Origin: Archaeoglobus sp. JdFR-37
GTDB taxonomy: Archaea; Halobacteriota; Archaeoglobi; Archaeoglobales; Archaeoglobaceae
Direction of reading: 5' to 3'
DNA: 39,796 nucleotides
Assembly: GCA_002010215.1 (NCBI GenBank)
Contig: MTMY01000039.1
Location: forward strand, 1 to 39,796
Position 1 is the stretch's first letter. Every line of letters starts with the position of its first letter. A model generated the notes under the pieces. That model ran no database searches and was not told the DNA's origin. It worked only from the letters and a program-made list of their open reading frames with translations. The position numbers and the translations under genes are program-made. Positions 34,218-39,796 of this stretch are shown in pieces.

Positions 34218-34886
34218 TTATTTCCACGTAAGATCCGTCAGCCTCATCAGTCCTTTGACTCTTTCAACATCTTCTCCAATTATTCTGGCGATTTCCTCTG
34301 GATCAGATATTCCGGTTCTTCTTGAGAATGTAGCAATGAAATCCTCTGCTACATCATCGTCATCCAAGTCCCACATGCCTGAAAATAGGGGGTGGAAGTC
34401 GTAGAGGAAGTCAGTAACCTTCTCAAAATTTTCACCTTCTAAGAGATCTCTTACGTAGTCTTCATCATCAAAGAACATGCAATCTCTGAGGATCTTTGAA
34501 ACTGCATCTCTTAGGGATTTCGCATCATATTTTCTGTACCTAGGCGAGTATTTTCGGATAATATTATCCATGTCTGTTGGAGAGTAGCTGAAAATTCTTT
34601 GCCTCCCACTCTTATCCCTGGTTATCTCTACAAGAACATTGTATGTTGTAGGATCTATTGGCGCTATCCTCGTTTTACCTGCTGCAGTAAGGCGAACAGA
34701 GTAATAGTTAATCCCTTCTCTTTCGAACTTCCTGATATCTTTTTTCACCAGATTCTCCAGTTCCTCTGTTGTTGCAAGAGCTGACAAAATAAGTCTGATC
34801 AGAGCGTGTTCTTCCGGGACTTTTCTTGATAACACTGCTATCTGTTGTATATCCTCCTCTAGCTGGATGAAATCTTTGAATCCCAT
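34218..34886 (-). CDS. Unrecognised archaeal protein
   Basis: A 222-residue soluble protein that I cannot place. It begins MGFKDFIQLEEDIQQIAVLS, has a central strand-rich part (INYYSVRLTAAGKTRIAPID, YNVLVEITRDKSGRQRIFSY), and ends in an acidic region with DLDDDDVAEDFIATFSRRTG. It is helical at both ends; the TTYNVLVEIT and SLRDAVSK segments faintly recall tyrosine recombinases, but I see no catalytic set. The frame extends to 34934, but ATG 34886 lies about 25 bases from CTTAAATA (about 34912-34919) and is probably leaderless. It would have been cotranscribed with the broken permease that begins right after its stop. Confidence 0.7.
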   Translation of the reverse strand: MGFKDFIQLEEDIQQIAVLSRKVPEEHALIRLILSALATTEELENLVKKDIRKFEREGINYYSVRLTAAGKTRIAPIDPTTYNVLVEITRDKSGRQRIFSYSPTDMDNIIRKYSPRYRKYDAKSLRDAVSKILRDCMFFDDEDYVRDLLEGENFEKVTDFLYDFHPLFSGMWDLDDDDVAEDFIATFSRRTGISDPEEIARIIGEDVERVKGLMRLTDLTWK

Positions 34887-34924
34887 CGGAAGGTTTTTGT
34901 GAAATCGGGTATTTAAGAAATGCG

Positions 34925-35248
34925 ATGGGAGCATATGAGGATTCGAAGCTCAAGCACCCTGCCCTGATTCAGTTCAGAGGTCATTTCGACAGAAAGCGTG
35001 TTGAATCAATGCTTTCAAAACAGACCGGGAACTACGAGGTTGAGATGTCTGAACACGGCTTAGATGTTTATTTTGAAGATGTCAACGATGCAAGATTTTT
35101 TATATCGAAGCTCAAAAAGAATATGAGGTTCAAACAGAAATTGAGTATTAACTATGCGGGATTGCGAAAAGGACGTGTGAGAAAATTTTTTGTTTACAGT
35201 TTGAGGTTTGATGATGAAGCTGGAGGAATATTACGCACTGAGAAGTGA
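34925..35248 (+). CDS. Small basic protein overlapping the TPD nuclease gene
   Basis: 107 residues, not recognised. It contains HPALIQFRGHFDRKRVESML, then EVEMSEHGLDVYFEDVNDAR, a FISKLKKNMRFKQKLSINY basic stretch and GLRKGRVRKFF. The alternating strands and helices with many Lys/Arg suggest a small RNA- or DNA-binding domain (inference). Its last 35 bases overlap the start of the next gene in another frame. Coupled translation with the TPD nuclease gene points to a functional pair. The start is ATG 34925, 38 bases from the divergent start, so the two promoters overlap. Confidence 0.7.
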   Translation: MGAYEDSKLKHPALIQFRGHFDRKRVESMLSKQTGNYEVEMSEHGLDVYFEDVNDARFFISKLKKNMRFKQKLSINYAGLRKGRVRKFFVYSLRFDDEAGGILRTEK

Positions 35249-36242
35249 ACTCAGAGATTTGAGGGATCTCAGGAGATTTAAGTACCCTCGCGGGATGCTT
35301 TTTACAGTTTTAGCCCAGAAAAAAGTTGATATAGTCAAATATAACTTCCACAACGTTGCTGAAAGGCTTGAAGAGCTTAAGGACTACTGGGAACGCTACA
35401 AAAAATTTCCACCATGGGCAAGGCTGATGCCGGTAATGAGGGTCCATCTTCTTTTGAGAGCTCTGGGCTACACAAAAAAGGCAGTGGCTAGAGCCATAAA
35501 GAATCCAGATACAATCGGAGAGGAAGAACTGAGGCGTGTAGCCTGGAATGCAGTACTGAAAGATTATGTTTACTCGCCTATAGCAGTCAGGCACCAGTTT
35601 GCAAGAGGAAGGCTTGGTGAGAGAATAATAAGAGAATGGCTTGAGGAAAAAGGAATAGAATACGAAGATGAAAAAGCTCTCAGGAGCAAATACGGCAAGA
35701 CACCTGATTTTCTACTCTCTGAACCTGTAGAAATAAACGGAAGTGAACTGTACTGGATAGAGAGTAAGGCATTGTTTGGAGACCCTAAAACCCACAGATT
35801 CTATACTAAGAAGCAGTACAAAGCTTATCTCGAGCTTTTTGACCATGGAGGCGTGGTGTACTGGTTTGGCCATGTGTCTGAATTGAGTGAGGATTTTGAG
35901 ATATTCTCAGGAGAGCTATTCAGCTCCAAACACCTATGGAGTCTCAGAGACATGATTGTTTACACAACCGCTGATGAAAATGAGGCAGAGAGGCTAGCTA
36001 AGAAGACTGATGGAGTTATTGTGGATATATCGGGGAATGAGCAATTTGAAATTGTAATTCCAGAATTACATCCAGAAAAGAGCATCAGTGGAGAATTCGT
36101 TGAAGGGATGTGTAAATTAGTTGATCAGTATTCTTATGGAAGGCTGATAATTTTTGGAGATGAAAAAGACTGGAAAAAGTGTCACAGATCCCAGGTTGGA
36201 AGAATTCTGAAAAATATGGGGTTCGAAGTGTTTCATCTCTGA
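35214..36242 (+). CDS. TPD-motif protein, archaeal homologue of human CDIN1 (C15orf41), PD-(D/E)XK nuclease fold
   Basis: 342 residues. The C-terminal half contains YGKTPDFLLSEPVEING and ELYWIESKALFGDPKTH, closely resembling the TPD-V and WIESKA-FGD motifs of human CDIN1. The likely nuclease residues are D165, E183 and K185. The N-terminal half is helical (WARLMPVMRVHLLLRALGYT), also as in CDIN1, which is predicted to be a Holliday-junction-resolvase-like nuclease and is mutated in congenital dyserythropoietic anaemia type I. The archaeal substrate is unknown. In-frame starts are TTG 35208, ATG 35211 and ATG 35214; GAGGT at 35203-35207 is spaced best for 35214. It overlaps the upstream small gene by 35 bases. 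Confidence 0.85.
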   Translation: MKLEEYYALRSELRDLRDLRRFKYPRGMLFTVLAQKKVDIVKYNFHNVAERLEELKDYWERYKKFPPWARLMPVMRVHLLLRALGYTKKAVARAIKNPDTIGEEELRRVAWNAVLKDYVYSPIAVRHQFARGRLGERIIREWLEEKGIEYEDEKALRSKYGKTPDFLLSEPVEINGSELYWIESKALFGDPKTHRFYTKKQYKAYLELFDHGGVVYWFGHVSELSEDFEIFSGELFSSKHLWSLRDMIVYTTADENEAERLAKKTDGVIVDISGNEQFEIVIPELHPEKSISGEFVEGMCKLVDQYSYGRLIIFGDEKDWKKCHRSQVGRILKNMGFEVFHL

Positions 36243-36243
36243 T

Positions 36244-37200
36244 TTAACTCCTGATTATGCTAGATGCGACCTTCAGCAATTCCTCTTTGTCTAAGTCGCT
36301 CATCACAGTTACAGTTTTGTCTCCCAAGGGGAACACGAGGATTCTGTAGATTTGAAGATCAGCATAGACTCCATCAATCCCGTTAATGGTTACATTTTCG
36401 CCTTTAGGTAATTTGCCACTTGTGCTTACTTTCACCAGAATCCCTGTACTTTCATTGTAAAATAACAGCTCAACATCCGTATCAAATCCAGACTTGATAA
36501 CCCTCAACTGCAGACTGTAGTTCTCTAGCGGGATGTAGGATGGTTCTGGAATCTCAAAACCTGCATATTGCGATGCAGACGCCGTATCGTTGAACGTCTC
36601 TATCTCGGTTGTCAAATCAGAGGCTTTGAGAACATCATATCCTGCAGGATTGAATTCAAAGGTGTCTTTTGAAAGCTCAACCTCCCGAATATCGTAAAGG
36701 ACTCTGAAAAGGGATGTACCGTTCATGTAGTAGCCTATGGAAGTCGGGAACATGTCATCAGAGAACTCTATCTCCAGTGTTATACCTGATTCCAGCTCTG
36801 TACTCAAAACATTATCGGAAGCTTTCGAGAACGTGTAATTTGACTGTAACGTCTTCAGAATTTCGCCATAGTCATATACGGGCATAGACACTTCTTCTTT
36901 ACTGCCATAAACTGCTTGCATTTTTTTGGTATCCACAACCCATGCTGTGGAGCCATTATAGTAATAGATACCTCCTGAAATCTCCTCAGGCTCAAGATAT
37001 TCAACTTTAGTTAAGTCAGGTTTCATGAAACTCAGTCTGACACTGAAATTTTGGCCTCTTACAAAATCCTGAATTTTAACATTTGCTTCGTAAGATTTCA
37101 AGTTGTCGTATTTTTGCAATGCTTTCTGCATCAGGTCTTCGTCCTGTGCACAGCCCAAAAAAAGGACTGAAAGCGTGAGAATCACCAGCATCTTTTTCAA
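36244..37200 (-). CDS. Membrane-anchored lipoprotein, LolA/DUF4367-like
   Basis: A 318-residue exported protein with a short signal (MKKMLVILTLSVLFLGC) and a lipobox cysteine at 17, so it is anchored outside the cell by a lipid. The mature part starts with YDNLKSYEANVKIQD and has strands typical of LolA-like outer-membrane-lipoprotein-sorting folds (KPDLTKVEYLEPEEISGGIY, AWVVDTKKMQAVYG). A DUF4367-like tail (VTINGIDGVYADL) follows. Many archaea carry such proteins, and the function is unknown. The start is TTG 37200, next to GGTGGT; the first ATG (codon 4) would remove the two lysines of the signal. It lies 45 bases after the Clp-fold protease gene on the same strand. Confidence 0.75.
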   Translation of the reverse strand: MKKMLVILTLSVLFLGCAQDEDLMQKALQKYDNLKSYEANVKIQDFVRGQNFSVRLSFMKPDLTKVEYLEPEEISGGIYYYNGSTAWVVDTKKMQAVYGSKEEVSMPVYDYGEILKTLQSNYTFSKASDNVLSTELESGITLEIEFSDDMFPTSIGYYMNGTSLFRVLYDIREVELSKDTFEFNPAGYDVLKASDLTTEIETFNDTASASQYAGFEIPEPSYIPLENYSLQLRVIKSGFDTDVELLFYNESTGILVKVSTSGKLPKGENVTINGIDGVYADLQIYRILVFPLGDKTVTVMSDLDKEELLKVASSIIRS

Positions 37201-37245
37201 ACTACCACCATACTTCTCTTTTGGCCTAAGAAATAAAAATTTTTG

Positions 37246-38088
37246 CTACCTTTCCGATTTTTGCGGCGTAGGAACGAACTCGACTCCCGGATGCCTCTGC
37301 ATGAGAGGTTGAGGATACATCTCCATCAGCTCGTAAACTTCCTCAGGCATTTCTGTTGATACTTTGAGGCCCAGTTCTTGGGCGATGTCAACGGTAATAG
37401 GGTAGTCGTGGGTCCATCTACCTTCTGTAAGCACTCTAGAAACCTCTTCTGCTCTCCCTTCACCCATTTTATCTTTCAACAGCTCAAATACGAAAGATTT
37501 CACTTGATTTATAGCTTTCTCTGCGATATCTGCCATTATTAGAGTTTCATCATCGACATCCTTCGGATCTTTCTTTTTGACTGCATTCAAAATTGATGGC
37601 GCTGGAAAGTTCATGAGTTGTGGATCAACGGGGCCGAGAACAGCATGGGGGTCCATTATTATTTCATCGGCTGCTAGGGCTATAAGAGTCCCACCACTCA
37701 TGGCGTAATGGGGCACTATTACTGTAGTCTTTGCAGGATGGTCTTTGAGGGCTTTTGCAATCTGCGAAGCAGCTAGAACTAGCCCACCAGGAGTGTGAAG
37801 AATCAAGTCTATTGGTTTATCTTTGGGAGTCATCCTTATAGCCCTCAAAACCTGCTCGGAGTCATCAACAGTGATGAAACGATAAAAGGGAATGCCAAAC
37901 AGTCCAATACTCTCCTGCCTGTGTATCATGGAAATGACGTTGCTGCCCCTCTTTTCACCGAGTCTCTTCATCAGAGTTCTTCTTGCAGCCTGAAGCTGCC
38001 TGTACTGTATCTGGGGCCCTAGCAAGAGGTAGAATAGAAGCAACCACCAGATGAGGCTTCCAAAGAAACCAAAAGGGTCGCCATTCAT
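37246..38088 (-). CDS. SDH-family Clp-fold serine protease, membrane anchored
   Basis: 280 residues. One N-terminal transmembrane helix (LIWWLLLFYLLLGP, about 12-25) is followed by a ClpP/crotonase-like fold: LILHTPGGLVLAASQIA (about 96-110), then the nucleophile S131 in HYAMSGGTLIALAADEI and H148 in MDPHAVLGPVDP. Conserved Asp residues D141 and D155 complete the Ser-Asp-His set that names the family; the exact triad assignment is by eye. It resembles signal peptide peptidase A and probably degrades membrane peptides. ATG 38088 has a TATA-like TTAAAATTTATTTAA about 20-30 bases upstream, consistent with leaderless transcription. The lipoprotein gene follows. Confidence 0.87.
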   Translation of the reverse strand: MNGDPFGFFGSLIWWLLLFYLLLGPQIQYRQLQAARRTLMKRLGEKRGSNVISMIHRQESIGLFGIPFYRFITVDDSEQVLRAIRMTPKDKPIDLILHTPGGLVLAASQIAKALKDHPAKTTVIVPHYAMSGGTLIALAADEIIMDPHAVLGPVDPQLMNFPAPSILNAVKKKDPKDVDDETLIMADIAEKAINQVKSFVFELLKDKMGEGRAEEVSRVLTEGRWTHDYPITVDIAQELGLKVSTEMPEEVYELMEMYPQPLMQRHPGVEFVPTPQKSER

Positions 38089-38131
38089 GGTTTAATAAAG
38101 AGCATTAAAATTTATTTAACTTTCTGTTGCT

Positions 38132-38175
38132 GCTGTCCTCTTGCGAAAGCGAGGAGATGTAGCAGAGGATACAGC
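38132..38175 (+). repeat. Left-end subterminal hairpin of the second IS element
   Basis: GCTGTCCTCT (38132-38141) pairs with AGAGG and ACAGC (38164-38175, AT bulge). Inside it, CTTGC-GAAA-GCGAG (38140-38153) can form a competing small stem with a GNRA-type tetraloop. Such imperfect hairpins upstream of tnpA are bound by TnpA in this family. Downstream, a TATA-like TTTTATATA (about 38194-38202) gives a leaderless tnpA. Confidence 0.6.
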
Positions 38176-38219
38176 AGAGGGGCAGGAGGTAAATTTTATA
38201 TAGTTTTAGCAAAAAAACT

Positions 38220-38636
38220 ATGAAATACAAACTTGATAGAGGTTCTCATTCAGTATATTCGCTCCACTATCACCTCATCTTCGTAGTAAAATATCGCAGG
38301 AAAGTTTTTACAAGCAATGAAATCATAGACTTCCTCAAACAGAAAATTCGTGAAATATCTGAATCGTTTGAAGTTGAAATACTTGCCATAGAATGTGATG
38401 CAGACCATGTTCACATTCTCTTCAAAGCGAAACCAACTCTAAACATACCGAAGTACATCAACGCTCTGAAAACTATAACCTCACGGGAAATCAGAAGAAA
38501 TTTTCCAGAAGTGAAGAAAAAGCTGTGGAAGAACGTTTTCTGGTCTCCATCCTACTTCCTCGCAACGACTGGACAGGTAACGCTTGATGTTCTGAAGAGG
38601 TATGTGGAATCGCAGGGTGAAAGCGGTGCTGATTAG
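38220..38636 (+). CDS. tnpA: IS200-type TnpA (HUH/Y1 transposase), intact
   Basis: A complete 138-residue TnpA. It begins MKYKLDRGSHSVYSLHYHLI, has the conserved KYRRKVF, the HUH motif in CDADHVHILFKA, and the catalytic tyrosine in WSPSYFLATTGQVTL. It acts as a dimer to cut and rejoin single-stranded element ends at hairpins. Unlike the broken copy at 23.5 kb, it has no N-terminal extension. The start ATG 38220 is about 25 bases after a TATA-like box and lacks a ribosome site. Its end overlaps the start of tnpB by 20 bases. Confidence 0.93.
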   Translation: MKYKLDRGSHSVYSLHYHLIFVVKYRRKVFTSNEIIDFLKQKIREISESFEVEILAIECDADHVHILFKAKPTLNIPKYINALKTITSREIRRNFPEVKKKLWKNVFWSPSYFLATTGQVTLDVLKRYVESQGESGAD

Positions 38637-39796
38637 CTACAAGTTTCGCTTATATCCATCTAAAACAGTTGAAGCAAAACTGACAGAGCAGCTTGAGATA
38701 TGTAGATTGCTCTACAATCGCCTACTCGAAGAAGTGAACAGAGCAAGGAAAGAAGGTAGAAATATGACTCGTAAGGATACCCAAGCCCTCATCGTAAAGC
38801 TAAAGCAGAAAAAACCCGAACTGAACAAAGTTTACTCTAAAGTTCTCCAGATGGTGAACTACCAGCTATGAAGCAACATCAAAGCATTAAACGAACTCAA
38901 AAAACGAGGTAAGAAGGCGGGTGGCTTCGCTATAAAACTGGCAACTCGTTCAAAACTCTGAACTTCAGCTAGAGTGGATTCAAGATCGAGGAAAACAAGC
39001 TCATCCTCTCGAAAGTAGGCGAAATCCCCATTAGGTTACACTGTCCCATCGAGGGCAAGATCAAGGGCGTGATTATCAAGAGAACCAGAACTGGTAAATG
39101 GTTAGCCATAGTGCAGGCTGAAGTAGAACCAGAACCTCTACTGAAAACTGGCAGAATTGTGGGAATAGACGTGGGAATCCAGCACTTCTGCGTGGATTCC
39201 GACGGATTAGCTTTCGAGAATCCTCACTTCATCGACAAAACTCTTGATAAGATCAAAAGAGTACAAAAACAGCTATCAAGAAAGAAGAAAAGTTCAAAGA
39301 ACAGGGAGAAGGTCAAACTGAGGTTAGCAAAGCTCTACGAGAAACTGAAAAATCAACGTATGGACTTCTTACACAAGCTCTCTCGTTATTACGTCAACAA
39401 CTACGACATCATCGTGGTCGAAGACCTCGACATTAGAGATTTAGTTGAAAACGGCAATTCATCCACTCTCAACAGACACATCCATGATTCCGCATGGTCT
39501 AAATTCCTCTCACTGCTCGCCTACAAGGCTGAAAGAGATGGTAGGTGGATGGTGAGAGTAGATCCTGAAAACACGTCTAAAAAGTGTTCTCGCTGCGGTT
39601 ATGTTGTAAAAGATTTGAAGTTAAGCGATAGATGGTTTACCTCCCCAGAATGCGGATGGGAGGCGGACAGAGACTACAACGCCTCCCTGAACATACTGGA
39701 TGTGGGGCTGGGACGGTCTCTGACTGTGGAGGGAGAACCTCTACCCCTCGTGATCTCGTGTAGAGAAGTGATCGAGGGGCAAGTTCTCTCGCTGAA
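38617..39796 (+). pseudogene. tnpB: TnpB, inactivated by two stops and a frameshift, partial at the edge
   Basis: The protein starts near GTG 38617 with the classical ISYKFRLYPSKTVEAKL. TGA at 38869-38871 sits where a Trp is expected (VNYQL-stop-SNIKALNEL). Loss of one base near 38923 shifts the frame before RYKTGNSFKTLNF, and TAG at 38970-38972 interrupts it again before SGFKIEENK. From there one frame runs open to the window end, with the RuvC residues still present (GIDVGIQHF, VVEDLDI, EADRDYNAS). In the zinc finger, CSRCGY is kept but the third Cys is now Ser (FTSPECGW, codon 39642-39644). The gene is clearly decayed while tnpA beside it is intact. Confidence 0.88.

Larger units (their letters stand above)
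38132..39796 (+). mobile_element. Second IS200/IS605-family element, truncated by the window edge
   Basis: A left-end hairpin, an intact tnpA and an overlapping decayed tnpB lie on the plus strand in the IS605 same-strand layout. It differs from the element at 23.3 kb, where the genes diverge, and the TnpA and TnpB proteins are only distantly alike, so these are separate families and not copies of each other. The right end lies outside the window. TnpA could still move this copy if its end hairpins are sound. Confidence 0.8.

Noticed and set aside
34218-34886. Tyrosine recombinase assignment
   Set aside because: A faint resemblance only; the Arg-His-Arg-Tyr set cannot be located, so the protein is left unassigned.

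Overview
This window reads as chromosome from a hyperthermophilic or thermophilic euryarchaeon, most likely of the Archaeoglobaceae (inference). It carries archaeal-type AspRS, an archaeal phosphopantothenate synthetase, RIO2, DUF460, DUF473, DUF373, DUF169 and PAC2 proteins, SMC-ScpA-ScpB, box C/D guide RNAs, and a 777-residue glycyl radical enzyme of the A. fulgidus PflD type. Many genes have a TATA-like box about 25 bp from the start codon and no Shine-Dalgarno sequence, which suggests leaderless transcripts. I see no rRNA, tRNA or CRISPR array.

Layout. 1-3.1 kb: the tail of an unidentified gene, a MoxR ATPase-VWA fusion and an M42 peptidase. 3.1-10 kb: a metabolic island. A minus-strand operon (SCP2 protein, iron alcohol dehydrogenase, tungsten aldehyde:ferredoxin oxidoreductase) is divergent from a plus-strand glycyl radical enzyme and its activase. 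The radical enzyme carries dehydratase-type residues (Cys-Val-Glu, a downstream Asp). My reading is that it makes an aldehyde from a diol-like or amphipathic substrate, and that the ADH and AOR then process the aldehyde. 10-15.2 kb: scpB, scpA, smc and a small coiled-coil protein, all minus strand. 15.2-19.4 kb: aspS, hisD, phosphopantothenate synthetase and a DUF169 gene in a tight minus-strand operon. 19.5-19.6 kb: two tandem box C/D sRNA genes. 19.7-23.2 kb: two APC permeases, one fused to two Usp domains. 23.3-25.3 kb: an IS200/IS605 element with a frameshifted tnpA that has a ribbon-helix-helix-like extension, and an intact tnpB. 25.4-38.1 kb: mostly conserved archaeal housekeeping or unknown genes: an enoyl-CoA hydratase-like protein, PAC2, DUF473, DUF460, RIO2, a tRNA thiolase, DUF373, SfsA, a decayed TctA-like permease, a CDIN1/TPD nuclease homologue, a lipoprotein and a membrane Clp-fold protease. 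38.1 kb to the end: a second IS200/IS605 element with an intact tnpA and a decayed tnpB that runs off the window.

The most interesting items are the glycyl radical/aldehyde module with its lipid-binding partner, the tandem C/D sRNAs, the scpA gene without a usual start codon at its expected N-terminus, the RHH-TnpA fusion with a nearby palindrome, the intact TnpB stranded beside a broken TnpA, and the archaeal homologue of human CDIN1.
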